Origin: Tillandsia leiboldiana
Lineage: Eukaryota > Streptophyta > Magnoliopsida > Poales > Bromeliaceae
Direction: 5' to 3'
Length of the DNA stretch: 64,000 nucleotides
Assembly: GCA_029204045.2 (NCBI GenBank)
Contig: CM055080.1
Location: 10,790,838 to 10,854,837 of the forward strand
Position numbers and translations under genes: made by a program. Within the stretch, counting starts at the first letter, position 1; each line of letters starts with the position of its first letter. Below, piece after piece: positions 50,348-63,380 of the stretch. The notes under the pieces are model-generated. The model saw only the letters and a list, made by a program, of their open reading frames with translations, did no database searches and was not told the origin of the DNA.

Positions 50348-50774
50348 AAATTAAACAACTAGCTAGCTAGTGAATCAAGCCCTAGATTTGAACAAGAATC
50401 AAGAGACATGCTAAGTTAAATAAATAATTAATTCAACTTATTCTAGTCTACAAACCAAAAATATTTAGCCAACAAATGATCCTCATAATGAAAAGTTCAC
50501 CCACAATTCCACCATACTTTCACTACTTTTTACTTTTCTTTTTTTTAAAAAAAAAAAATTGATGTTTTCTTTTTTAGATATGTAGAATATTTGTTAGATA
50601 TAGTTGATCATGTCTCCAAAGACAAGCATAAAGGAGATTCAATATGTTTAAAGCTTTTTGCCCTCCATTATATAGATCATCATGGAGAATTAATTAAACC
50701 TTTATTTTTTTTTTAATGGGTTAATTTCATACATATTTCTATAAAAATATAAAATAATAGAAAAATTCTTATAA

Positions 50775-50776
<2 letters not shown>
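50348..50776. other. Intergenic, nothing recognised
   Basis: AT-rich with no gene-like signal. Confidence 0.45.

Positions 50777-50777
<1 letters not shown>

Positions 50778-50840
<63 letters not shown>
50778..50840. repeat. (GT)n-(AT)n microsatellite
   Basis: About 21 GT units then 10 AT units. Confidence 0.95.
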
Positions 50841-50979
50841 TCCGACCATTTGATTTACTATTAATTTTTTCATAAAAAAACGTAAAATAATTATTTTGTT
50901 CTTATAAATTTATTCCTATAAAAAGCTATATTTCGTTCTCTCTCTCCTCGTATTCATCTGGCACGTATAGTATATCTCA

Positions 50980-51235
50980 CTTTTGCCGTGGTGGAGGGCC
51001 TTACATTCAATGTTGTCGTTGCTGCCGTAGGTCTCGCCGTTGCCATGAATATATTAAAAAAAAAAGACATTTTTGCTGCGATCGAGGGCCTCACATTCGA
51101 TGTTGTTGTTGCTACCGTAGATCTCGCTGTTGCCATGAATATATTAAAAAAAAAAGGCACTTTTGCTGCGATCGAGGGCCTCACATTCGATGTTGTCGTT
51201 GCTGTCATAGGTCTCACCATTGCCATGAATATAAA
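50980..51235. repeat. Three tandem copies of a 90-bp unit with open frames on both strands
   Basis: The shared point GAGGGCC ends at 51000, 51090 and 51180, so the period is exactly 90 bp. The plus frame repeats (V/I)EGLTFNVVVAAVGLAVAMN-like 30-residue units, and the minus frame also stays open. Each unit ends in an A-run. I recognise no protein family and would not call it a gene. Confidence 0.85.
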
Positions 51236-51741
51236 AAAAAAAATAAATAAATAAAAAGATGATAAAAATTAATATTTAAAAAGGCCAATTTACCTTTTAG
51301 TTAACTGTGATTATTAGCCTTTTTAACTTATGATTATTTAAATTTTATTAACGGAAGAATATATTTGCACACCAAAAAATTTTTGGAGGGATAAATTAAG
51401 TTTTTTAGAAATATATTTATTATTTGATATCTTTACACAAAATCATATGCCATTATCCTTTTCTTAATTCACATTAAAAAAAAACAAAAAAAAGTGAAAA
51501 CCCTAATTTTCTTAGAATCTCTTAATTCTTCCAATATTAGCAGGGCTAATTTTGCCAAATTTTGCTTGCTGTGCTCATTCAAAGGTCTCATCCAACTTTG
51601 GAGAATCAAATGTGATGATTAAGTGGGTGTGTTTATTTCACCAAAAGTGGAGAGTAGAGAAAAAGTTTTTGACCATAAATGTGTATTTTTATAGTTTTGT
51701 TCACTGTAACTTTACTTTCGATTAAAATTTAAATATTTTAA
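51236..51741. other. Intergenic, nothing recognised
   Basis: AT-rich with no gene-like signal. Confidence 0.45.
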
Positions 51742-52173
51742 AGAATTAATTGCATACGGCTTGCTGTAAATATATCAAATAGCAGATATATTCTTACAAA
51801 ATTTAACTTTTCATATTTATTCCTTCAAAAGTCCAATATTATTCATATATATCCCTCCGGTTTATTATCGTTAGTTCACTGTTTATTTTTTAACCGATTA
51901 TATGTGAAATGACAGTTTTGCCCTTTCAAAAATATCTCTCCAAAAAATAATACAGAAATATCTGAAAGGATAAAAAAGAAAATTTATCTCACTAACTAAC
52001 CAAGATTAAATATTTAACTTATGGTTAACTAGATTTTTCTAACAGAAATAGATGAAAGGGATATATATGAATAACGTTGGACTTTTGAAGTAATAAATAT
52101 AAAAAGTTGAATTTTGTAGGAATATATCTGCTATTCGATATATTTATAAGGAGCCGTATGCAATTAATCCTTT
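51742..52173. mobile_element. Long-TIR MITE, family B copy 4 (~430 bp)
   Basis: AGAATTAATTGCATACGGCT start and AGCCGTATGCAATTAATCC end, with long inverted arms. Same interior orientation as copy 1 (GGTTTATTATCGTTAGTTCAC). Confidence 0.82.
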
Positions 52174-52225
52174 TTTAAAATATAGTAATTAATTTCGACC
52201 CTTCTCATACTAAAGTCAATTACAG

Positions 52226-52457
52226 AGAGAGAACCTGGCTACTATATTTTTAAAACTATAAAGCAATTGGTGTTTGTAAGTTTTTTATTATTAGATCTAT
52301 TTATTTGACTAATTTCATATCTTAGATCATACAATTTTACCAACCACCCACTAAATTCAAGGGGCACACTATCATCCTAATCGTATATTCTTTTATTTAA
52401 GGGTTAAAAAATTACAAGTACCAATGACTCGGTATTTTTTAAAAAATAGAAGCTCAA
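52226..52457. mobile_element. MITE, family D copy
   Basis: GAACCTGGCTACTATATTTT start and AAAAATAGAAGCTCAATTTT end, with ACCAACCCACTAAA-type core (ACCACCCACTAAATTC). TA repeats follow. Confidence 0.72.
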
Positions 52458-54435
52458 TTTTATATATATACTAGTGGAGTACCCGCGCTTCACTGCGGGT
52501 AACAAATAAAAATATACAAAATACAAAGCATTAAGTAGACAGTAAGAGAGCCTTAAGATATACTATAGTAATATTTTCATTTAACAAAGTTTATAAAAAG
52601 TCGTAACTATTTAAGTAGATGACCATACTTAAAAAAAAAATGCACAAAACATATACGTAATTAAAAAAACAGTCGGAAGCACAGATAGTAATTTTTCATT
52701 TTTTGTCTTCATCTGGAGAGGCAGTTTCATCAAACCTACAAATTAATTGACATAATTAAATACAATTAATATTTTTTGCAATAAAATATAAGTATGTAAT
52801 GATGTTAATGTAGTTTAGACTGTACGTGAGTCGGAGCCTCTTAGCATGTTGGATTTCAGGAAGCTGTCCTGACCTGATTATAAATTAACAGGAAAAACAG
52901 AGAAAGAAGGAACAAAATATTAGAGAAAATATGAATTTCCGTATAAAAAAATTATTTAAAGTATCAAGAGGATAGTTTAATTATCCTGAGGAATATTCAG
53001 TACTTGACGATGGCTCAACAAATATTTCTTTCTGGATTTGTTTGTCGGTCTCAGGTGAATGTACCTGTTCTTCACATTTGATAAGCAAATTTGCTGCTAT
53101 AGGAGACTTCAAAGCCTAAAACAATAGAAAGACCATGTGGGGAAAAAAAAGCCGGAGAAAACAAAGATGCACAGAAAGCCTAGGGGTGTGGTTGCCCGTG
53201 GGGGGGGGGGCCATCCAAACACCAGACCAAACCAGAAAAACAGTAAAAAATATTCCAGAGCCGCAAGAAATCGAGAGGCCATGCGGATCAGCCGAGATGC
53301 AGTAAAACGACAGACACGTCTTCCAATCAAAGGGGAAATCACAGTAAGCTTAAAAAAAAAAATCAATACGGACCCAAAAAAGAGTGCCAGATGACGGGCC
53401 GGTAAAGCGTAAAGACGTTCCCCAAGAAAATCAAGTCCCGCCATGCACGTCATCACAACCACCGACACACAGAAAAATGAGAAGAAAAGAAAGACAACAC
53501 CGTGGAATGAAAAAAAGAGGAAAAAAAAAGAACAAACAAAAAAAGAAAAAAGAGAGGGAAAAAAAAGAGAAAAAAAAAAGTCGTCAGTACACAAAATAAG
53601 GGAAATGCAAATTAAAAGAGCAGAACAGTGAGGGAAATCAGAAGCAATGGAAAAGTCATCAAAAGTAAGTAGATTTGGGTAAAAAAATGAAAAGTAGACT
53701 CATAGCTGGAACCCTGGTAAGTGTGTGCCGCCGATGAAACGACGAAAACAGGAAGAGCGAAAACCGTAGAACATTGAGGCTTCCTACCAAGCGTCGATGC
53801 GTAAAACACAAAAAAAAAACAAACCTTATTAGTGTAAGTAAGATAGCAATCACAGAAGGGCGACGGAGTAGTAGTTACGGCACTCGGGTTACACGAAGAC
53901 GGGTGGTTGTCCATGTTCGGACCGTCCAGACCACAGTATGACAGGAAATTCAGTTTCCTCCTATGCAGCCACCCAAGCCGAAAACAACTCCAACAACATC
54001 GGGAAGTGAAACAGGGGGAACAAACCAAACGGAGTACTTAACACAACAAAGAAGTAATTAGTAGAAAGACCCCAAGAGGGAAGCAACATAGTAAGAGAAA
54101 AAAAAAAACAGGAAATAAAAAAAGAAGAAAGTAGTAAAAACAGCAGGGAGAAAAGGGTACAGAAAACAACAAAACCGATGCAATCACTGCCGTGAACGAA
54201 TCAAACACTGTGTACTGAGAGGGCAACCAAATTAAACCATGTAAAAGGGTAATGCAGAAAAGTATCATACCTTGGAAGCAACTAAGGAAAGCAGTAATTT
54301 AGGCAAGTAAATTTGTAAAAGAAAAAGGACAACTAATGGGCGAGGAAACCGAAAATGAGAAGATGAGAATATATGTTAGTATGCAACCGTAAAGAGCATG
54401 ATGACGATGACGATGGTATTTATGGGTAAACAGTA

Positions 54436-54446
54436 AGCTACCCTTG

Positions 54447-54538
<92 letters not shown>

Positions 54539-55565
54539 TTTAAATTTAGGAATTCATAAGTAAATCAAGAAGGTTGGGGGGTGACACTACAATGTAAGTG
54601 TAAGCTTTAGTAATAGGAGTAGGCACTAATCAGTGTGAACAATCTAGGAAAGCATTGTTGACAATCTAGAAATGCAGAAAAGATATATGTAGGGTAAAAA
54701 ATAAGAGACAATCTTTTGTGCGAAAAAATATATTTAAGAAAATTCTATGAGAGTACTGAATCTGTAGTAGCAAATAAAAGCCAAGGCAATTTCATTTTTA
54801 AAAAATGGCTATAATATCTAGTAAACTACCCTTGCTTATATATATATAGACATTTAAATTCGTAAGTAAATCAAGAAGATTGAGGGGTGTGAGACTACAA
54901 TGTAAGTGTAAGCTTTAGCAACAGGAGTAGGTACTAATTAGTGTGAACAATCTAGAAAATCATTATCGACAATCTAGAAATCCAGAAAAGATATATGTAG
55001 GATAAAAAAGTAAGAGAGCAAATCTGTTATGGGAAAAAAAGTATGTATTTAAGGAAATTCTATGAGACTACCAAATCTGTAGTAGTAAAAAAAAAACTGA
55101 GAAAATTTTGTTTTTAAAAAATGTCTATAACATCCCAATAAAATTTGGAAAAAGAAGAAGAACAACTAATGGGTGGAGAAACCGAAAATAAGAATGTACC
55201 TTAGTATGCAAGAGTAAAGAGTATGATGATGATGATGATGGTGTTTATCGGTAAACAGCAAGCTACCCTTACTTATATATATATAGACATTTAAATTCAT
55301 AAATAAATCAAGAAGATTGGGGGGTGTGAGACTACAATGTAAGTGTAAGCTTTACCAATAGGAGTAGGCACTAATCATTGTGAACAATCTAGGAAATCAT
55401 TGTTGACAATCTAGAAATCTAGAAAAGATATATGTAGGATAAAAAATAAGAGAGCAAATTTGTTGCGAAAAAAAATATATTTAAGAAAATTCTATGAGAG
55501 TACTGAGTCTGTAGTAGTAGATAAAAATAGAGTAAATTTTTTTTAAAAAAAATGGCTATAATATC
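54436..55565. repeat. Three tandem copies of a ~390-440-bp unit
   Basis: Units begin AAGCTACCCTTGCTT at about 54436, 54825 and 55262. Each is followed by a TA run, AGACATTTAAATT, CTACAATGTAAGTGTAAGCTTTA and GACAATCTAGAAAT. The first copy's TA run has expanded to about 85 bp. Confidence 0.88.
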
Positions 55566-56128
55566 CCAATAAAATCTGTAGAAAATCCGCAATGGATGTT
55601 GCTGTTATTGAGATCCATAAGTAATAATTTGTAGAAATCTGTATAGAGTTAGGCCTGTAGCCCCATATTATTAATAGCATGCCATCATTACCAATAACGA
55701 ACCAGTGTTACCAAGCAGGAAAGGACACGAACCTGCAAGAATGGGAGGCAAAGGAAGAACAACCGTCCAATCGATTTGGAACCGACCGATCAAGGGGAGA
55801 GACAGAGCGACCCTTAGAGAAGAGCAACAGCCGCACACAGGAACGGCAAAGGCATGGAGTAGGGAAAAGCAGATCCAACCACCGGATCAAATCCAAACCC
55901 ATGGATCGTCGTCGGGTCGTCAAAAAAGACGGCGGCACAGAGAGGCTGGGAGGCGGTAAGAGAAGTAAAGAGAGAAAGAGAACAAACCCTAGAAACGCGC
56001 AGGGATCCCAAAAGCCAATGGCCCGCAGAGGAGCGCAAGGGGCACGGCACAGACGGCGATCCAACCGGGTAAATCGTTTAGAAACACACGGATCGCCACC
56101 GGATCCTTCTAGGCCAGCCGTACGATTG

Positions 56129-56290
56129 AGAGGATGAGAAACACGAAGAGGAGGGCGATCCTTAGAGAACCGCAAAGGGCACAGACTCACCGTCGAACCT
56201 CTTTGGAACACACGGATCGATAGAGAGGATGAGAAACAGGAAGAGGAGGGCGACCCCTAGAGAACCGCAAAGGGCACAGGCTAACCAAGA
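56129..56290. repeat. GC-rich tandem duplication (~95-bp unit)
   Basis: GAGAGGATGAGAAACA(C/G)GAAGAGGAGGGCGA, then AGAGAACCGCAAAGGGCACAG, occurs at about 56129 and 56223. CACCGTCGAACCTCTT also repeats (56190 and 56311). Confidence 0.8.
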
Positions 56291-56430
56291 GGAGTGCGAC
56301 CCTTAGGATCCCACCGTCGAACCTCTTCGGAACGCACGGATCACCGTCGAATCTGAAGCGGGAGGAGGAGGACACGGAGAGCACGCCACGTGGCGATTCA
56401 GTACTCTCAATTAATAAGTTTAGAGATATA

Positions 56431-58135
56431 TATATATGATTAATTAAAAAAATAATAAGTTAGGTTTTATTCTTTTCTTGAGTCAAAAACAAGTTTAATT
56501 AACTTAATTGAATGAGACAATAATATGTAACACTTGTTCAAACAAGCCGTCAATATAATAATTCTTTTCCTTGATTTAGTGGGATTTATTTCTTGGAATA
56601 AACTTTCAGGCTTTTGCATTTTTAGAAAATTGATTCCTAAATTTATATTATAAAAAAAAAAAGAAAAAAAAAGAAAAAAGGGTCATGGGGGAATCTAGAG
56701 CCCCTACCCCTTGAACAAAAGTAGATGCTAAGGAACAAAAATGTCTTTGTATTCGGTATAGAACCGGAAATAGAAGGAATATTTCTCTTATTCTTTCAAA
56801 CGCATCAGAAATCAATTGGTATAGTTTGTTCCGGCACAACTAGAATAAATGAGAATTACTGTTCTCACTCTTCCCAATCACCCTCTTACATTTTTCTTAA
56901 ATATCCTCCCACGTCTACCGAGGCACTATCTCTCACCTCATTATTATATAATAAAGTTTGAGGGCAAAAAAGTAATTTTTCTCAATTAAAATTTTTTATT
57001 CCTCTTATTCCTCATTCTCATACCAAACACAAAATTTTTTATCCCTGAAACCTTCTTAAATACTTTTTTACACTAGTTTTGTACTTTATATTTATCTATG
57101 GAATAGCTACGAACTCTTATTATAGTGTGATTATTAAATTCATCGTTTATGTTGCTCCGAGATGTGTGTTTCATATGACAACGGTGGATTAAACAGTCTC
57201 ACCGTCAGCTCCGACCAAAATTTTGTTGCACGTGTTAAGGATGGTCAAATCCATCTAGCTGGCATCTGAAATGATATCTGAATCATGTCTCCTCAATCGG
57301 CACTAATACCACTAATATATTTATTTTTTATTATTTTTAAAAAATAAATTTAGTTGAAAATATAAAATAACTAACTTCAGAATCTCGAAAAATCAACCGT
57401 TAGATCCACAGCCGTAGTACCGACAGTTTTTTTATTTTTTTTAACAAAAATATATTGGAGTGAGTTCTAAAACAAGCTGGATCTAAAAAATTAAGAACCG
57501 GATTTGGATCGGATTTGTTTGTCTTTCGGGTTTGGTCTCAAGTAAATCTAGAATACTTGAAGTAAGCATGATAGCTTATTTCTACTTTATTTCTAATCAA
57601 CGATAGATACCGTTAAATATACTCCAGCGTGTTTGAACTTTTGGGTTCCAAATTTTACGATTCAGCTTCAAAATTGATGATTTTTTAATGGCTAATATAT
57701 ATATATATGGTGAATTGGAGACCATTTGATAATTAATTATGTAATGATGTACCGAAATCGTGAAATTTGAATTCAGAAAAGGTCAAATAAGATGAGATCG
57801 ATTTGAACGAACGTCACATAATCGAAAATAACGCAGAAGTAAACGAGCGTGTTTGCTTTCGGCAGTATTCTAGTTAATAATGAGATCAAACTCTTGGCCC
57901 GTTTAGAACGAAATGGGGACCATGGGCTCGATCTAACTATCGTACGTGGTGGCCCGCCGGACCATGGGCCGACAAAATAGTTCTGTTCATCATGGGCCCA
58001 CACCAAAATGGAGTTATACATGGGCCATGGCGATGACACGATGGTCCCTGCACCGTCCGATCGGCACGGATATCGATGCAAGTGAGTAATGAGCATTTGG
58101 CATTGGACTGTAGGTGGACCATGCTATAGAGGTTG
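56431..58135. other. Intergenic, no gene recognised
   Basis: AT-rich except for a GC-richer patch (about 57890-58090) with CCATGGGCC motifs and a short open frame that resembles nothing I know. Confidence 0.45.
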
Positions 58136-58174
58136 ATAACACACACACACACACACACAATGCTATAGAGGTTG

Positions 58175-58232
<58 letters not shown>
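58115..58232. repeat. (AC)n microsatellite with duplicated spacer
   Basis: GCTATAGAGGTTGATAACAC occurs twice, each followed by an AC run. The second run has about 27 units. Confidence 0.95.
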
Positions 58233-58235
<3 letters not shown>

Positions 58236-59800
58236 GGGATAAGTGATTAAATCAATGTTTGGAATAGTACTGTTAAGTTTAATGCATGCATGGTCCCCTA
58301 GATTCTGTGAATTTGTTATATGTACACACTGATCTATTTTAGAGTAAATGAAGTGTATTGGATCTGAAACCTGGATTTGAATCCGATCGGTCGGTTACTT
58401 AATTTACGAACGACATATATCGTATTGATTGATCCGGGCAGGTCAAATTCACTCACTGAATCTACTACTTTTGAGTAATACATTCTGATCTCCTAATAAT
58501 TAATGATGTACCAACCCTTTTGGATTTTCTTTTCCCCATCAATGAAACCATACTAGCTTGCTAGCAAATATTTTAATTTTTACTTCCATGCAACATGGTA
58601 AAGAAGTGAAGGGTGCATCAAAAGGTTGATAATTAATGAGCTCTTGATGGTTTTTTCTCACAAATCTTATGAAGGGTTTATTTGGCTTGTTAATTGTTGT
58701 TTAATTATAGTTGTACAAATACGCATATAAATCACTCTCGTTTTATTAAGTCAGTAGACTATTATCTATTTTTAGTACGACAGAAAAGCAAAACCTTTCA
58801 ACTGCGTACAGCTTCCATTTTGTGGTCCATAAGCTCAGTTTAGCTTTCTACCCCGAAAAAGCTCAAGCATATATACTAGTTGTCGCTTCTTACAGTAGAA
58901 AAACCATTTTAGAAACTAGGCCAAACAACGGGCGATAAGTTTCAACCGAAGTCAAATTATTCTTAGAGTAGAACATTAAGCTCAAGTATACTTAAGTTTT
59001 CTACTATGAGAACACTCATGTATACTAGTTTGTCGAATGTGTACGTAACTGCTGCTTCTTATAGTTGGAAAGCTATTTTAGAAGTTAGGTCAAACAAGTA
59101 TAAAGTATCAGCCGAAGTCAAATTATTATACATACGAATCCTCATAAGAAAAAAAACTTAGTTCGCCTAAATCTACAATTAGAGAGGTTTATTAAGCAAA
59201 GAAAGTGATGATTAAAGAGGAGTTGACAAGTAAGCATGAAATTTTGATAATAACAAAACATATTAATTAATTAATTCTATTCTTTGTTTGGAGTTAGCAT
59301 CATCTTTGGATACCTAAATTTGTAGGCACTCATTTTAGAAGGCTTTTGCGTTAAGAAAAGGAAGTATAAGAAAGAAAAACATGCATGTATTAATTATGAG
59401 ATTAGTGATGCAAAAAATCATGCATGAGGTGTTATTATATATATTAAATAATGTGTGTGTTTCTCTAGATAGGGAACATAACCTTGTTAATAAGTATTTA
59501 ATGAGGGACCAAGATTCAGAGCAATCCTAGTAAATTAGCAAAATCACATGACATGAACTTTCCATGTAGTCAAAGTAAACCAAAAACCCTAACTGCCTCT
59601 CTCATCTTTCTCCTTTCTCTTACTACTCATTTTAAGCCCAAATGCTATTAATGCCCTAGATCAAGATTCCTTCTTGGGTCTCCCCATGACATGGCATAGG
59701 GAAACACATATTGCACATTGAATGGTTCTCAATTCACATAGTGGGTGTGGTCAAATGCTACCCCTAGTAGTCTTCTCAAAATCCCTTCAAATTAAACATG
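58236..59800. other. Intergenic, no gene recognised
   Basis: A degenerate duplication occurs at about 58860-58970 and 59000-59130 (TATACTAGTTGTCG..., AACCGAAGTCAAATTATT). No gene. Confidence 0.45.
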
Positions 59801-59829
<29 letters not shown>

Positions 59830-59831
<2 letters not shown>

Positions 59832-60200
59832 CAAGTTCATCGAAGAGTTGAAAAATGAACGATCAAAAATAAATAATTTTCTAAAATAAAGATTAATTTT
59901 TGTCAATTCATAATCAGAGTTATTACATGTTATTTAAATAGTATAAAAAATTTTCTGTCAAAAATTCAAGCGGTTTGAATTGCTCTATGTCGTTAAACAA
60001 GCAAACGGTACAGATAGGCCATAAAAAATTATCAATTTTAATACCCTTTGATCACTATATAAATAATTTTTTAAAATTTATAAAATTTAGTTTCTAAATA
60101 CTTTAAATACTCTAAATCAACTTTAAAGGTTCTAATCATCGATTCAAAAATTTTATCATAAAAAATAACTTGATAGGATAAAGTTCTCTGTCCACCCAAA
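59830..60200. repeat. Family G foldback repeat fragment
   Basis: AACGATCAAAAATAAATAAT ... CATCGATTCAAAAATTTTATCATAAAAAATAACTTG resembles the repeats at 32921-34320 and 62540-62770. Confidence 0.5.
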
Positions 60201-60221
60201 AGAATAATAGCTGAATATATA

Positions 60222-60375
60222 TATAAAATTAAGCTGAAATACTATCGATAGCATTAAGTCGCCCACTAAATCCTAGGAGACCACTATTATCCTAAGCACA
60301 CGTCTCTTAATCCAAAGGCTAAAAAATTAGTAGCATCAATACTTTGATATTATCGGCAGTACGTATTTCAGCCTG

Positions 60376-60378
<3 letters not shown>
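60222..60378. mobile_element. MITE, family D, internally deleted (~157 bp)
   Basis: Ends GCTGAAATACTATCGATAGC and ATTATCGGCAGTACGTATTTCAGC are inverted. The left inner third found in other copies is missing. (AT)n follows. Confidence 0.72.

Positions 60379-60462
<84 letters not shown>
60379..60462. repeat. (AT)n microsatellite
   Basis: About 42 AT units after a family D MITE. Confidence 0.97.
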
Positions 60463-61608
<1,146 letters not shown>

Positions 61609-61616
61609 CTCTCTCT

Positions 61617-61618
<2 letters not shown>

Positions 61619-61694
<76 letters not shown>
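61619..61694. repeat. (AT)n microsatellite
   Basis: About 38 AT units. Confidence 0.97.
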
Positions 61695-61697
<3 letters not shown>

Positions 61698-62826
61698 TTA
61701 GGGTGAACTATTGCTGTCCTTGAACCCATCCATGTGGACAATGAATTCAATTCAAATGAAAGACCCACTACTCTTAATAACTCTTGCCACCATGATTGGT
61801 TGGAGAATATATATAAATGATGGAATAAGATTTATCCTTATAAGATTGGAATAAGTTTAATTATGAACTCAAACAAATTATTTTCAATCAAATCAATCTC
61901 AAGTCTAAGTAATCTCCGGATACAACGATTTTAGGCATGGCTTGGGGAAGAATTAAGATTGTAGAGGGGATTTTTCACCACTCTTGATTCTTCTTTCTGT
62001 CGGATCGTTGATGTTAACCATTAATTTTAAAAGTTGAAACTGTTAGAAAGATGCAACCAATTTACTTAAAACATACAAACACAGCGTCCATGAATTTCAA
62101 TTGTGATTTGGCTCAATTAGCCTTACGTCACTTCGAGCATGGCTCGCTATTTTGAACATGACTCGGTCTAGTCTAACCTCTCTCCATAAGATAAAATACT
62201 GGCCCTCTTATACTGGCCCTTCTAAGGCAACCGCGTTAATATCCCAAAATTAAACTCATTTTTATGTTCCAATGTTAGTCCTAGCTACATTAGCAAAAAT
62301 TAATGAGAAAATCGAAAAAGCATAAAACCTCATTATGAACTTTGATATTTAAAATGTAGGCTTTACTACACTAATTAATGCAACTAGCTTTAATATTAGA
62401 TGATTTCATGATTTATGAATGTTTCTTACTATACTTAAAAGATTATCTAAATTTGGGCTCAAAATTTGAAACAAAAGTTCATTTCTAATTTGCACCATTA
62501 AACTTTTAAGTGATTTGAATATTTTACACCATTAAACTTGCAAACGGCTCACCACAACTATTAAAATTATTGATTTTGAGACCCTTTGATCACTAGGCAA
62601 ATGATATCAAAAAATCGTGAAATTTATTTTCTATGCCTTTTAAATACTCTTGATCAAGTTTAACAGAGCTGATCGTCCATTCGAAAATCCCAACATTGAA
62701 AATAACTTGGGAGTAGGAAGACCTCCATATTTCTAAAAGCACATAAGTCTAGCGCGCTCTCTCTCTCAAGAGCACGGAGGCCTTTATGCTTCTAAAAGCA
62801 CATAAATCTAGCTCGCTCTCTCTCTC

Positions 62827-62829
<3 letters not shown>
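61695..62829. other. Intergenic with a family G repeat fragment
   Basis: 62540-62770 resembles the family G repeats. A small duplication (AAGCACATAA.TCTAGC.CGCTCTCTCTC) occurs at about 62739 and 62798. No gene. Confidence 0.45.

Positions 62830-62913
<84 letters not shown>
62830..62913. repeat. (AT)n microsatellite
   Basis: About 42 AT units directly before a family D MITE. Confidence 0.97.
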
Positions 62914-62917
<4 letters not shown>

Positions 62918-63143
62918 GAGCTCCTATGTTTTTAAAAGTATCAAGTGATCGGTGCTTGTAGGTTTTTAACCCTTGGATAAAAAAATGTGTCGTTAGGATA
63001 ATAATGAGCTCCTTGGGTTAAGTGAGTGGTTGGTGGAATAGAATAATCTAATGAATGAAATTATTCAAAGGGGTAGATCTAACGGTAGAAACTTACAAGC
63101 ACCAATTACTTGGTACTTGTACAAGTATAGCAATCGGACTATA
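62912..63143. mobile_element. MITE, family D copy, reverse orientation
   Basis: Starts AATTGAGCTCCTATGTTTTT and ends AAGTATAGCAATCGGACTAT. It is the reverse orientation of the copies at 45050 and 61374. TA repeats on both sides. Confidence 0.77.
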
Positions 63144-63179
63144 TATATATATATATATATATATAGCTATATAGCTATA

Positions 63180-63380
63180 TAGCTTATATACTTTTAAAAG
63201 TATAAGCCCTACTATAATTATGAATTTTTTATTATTGGATTTGCTTTGAGATTTGTGCTATTGTGAGAGAAAAAGAAAAAATGAATAGCGTAAATCTCAA
63301 TGCAAATCCAATGATAAAAAATTTATAAGTATATTTGGACTTATACTTTTGAAAATGTATAAGTCCTACTCTACTCTGAG
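63180..63380. mobile_element. MITE, family C copy 4
   Basis: TAGCTTATATACTTTTAAAAG start and ACTTTTGAAAATGTATAAGT near the end. Inner ATTATTGGATTTGCTTTGAG pairs with CTCAATGCAAATCCAATGAT. TA repeats on both sides. Confidence 0.8.

Larger units (their letters stand above)
52480..56430. repeat. Unclassified repetitive island, possibly Helitron-derived
   Basis: The left edge ACTAGTGGAGTACCCGCGCT has a short ACCCGC/GCGGGT stem. The right edge has the palindrome CGCCACGTGGCG followed by TTAATAAGTTTAGAGATATA. Such edges occur in plant Helitron-like repeats, but I see no helicase and cannot prove the ends. Inside are a possible spliced minus-strand tail (ALKSPIAANLLIKCEEQVHS... at about 53115-52978, LPEIQHAKRLRLTY at about 52870-52815), three tandem copies of a ~390-440-bp unit (54436-55560) and GC-rich duplicated sequence (55700-56390). 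Confidence 0.4.

Noticed and set aside
53109..53594. 161-codon Phe-rich minus-strand frame and Lys-rich plus-strand frames
   Set aside because: Built from A-rich/T-rich runs; no domain, and the hydrophobic composition follows from poly-T.
55679..56211. 150-167-codon frames on both strands
   Set aside because: GC-rich duplicated sequence open on both strands with no family resemblance; kept only as repeat.
57773..58096. 107-codon minus-strand frame in a GC-richer patch
   Set aside because: No domain, no splice support and no start context; likely chance.
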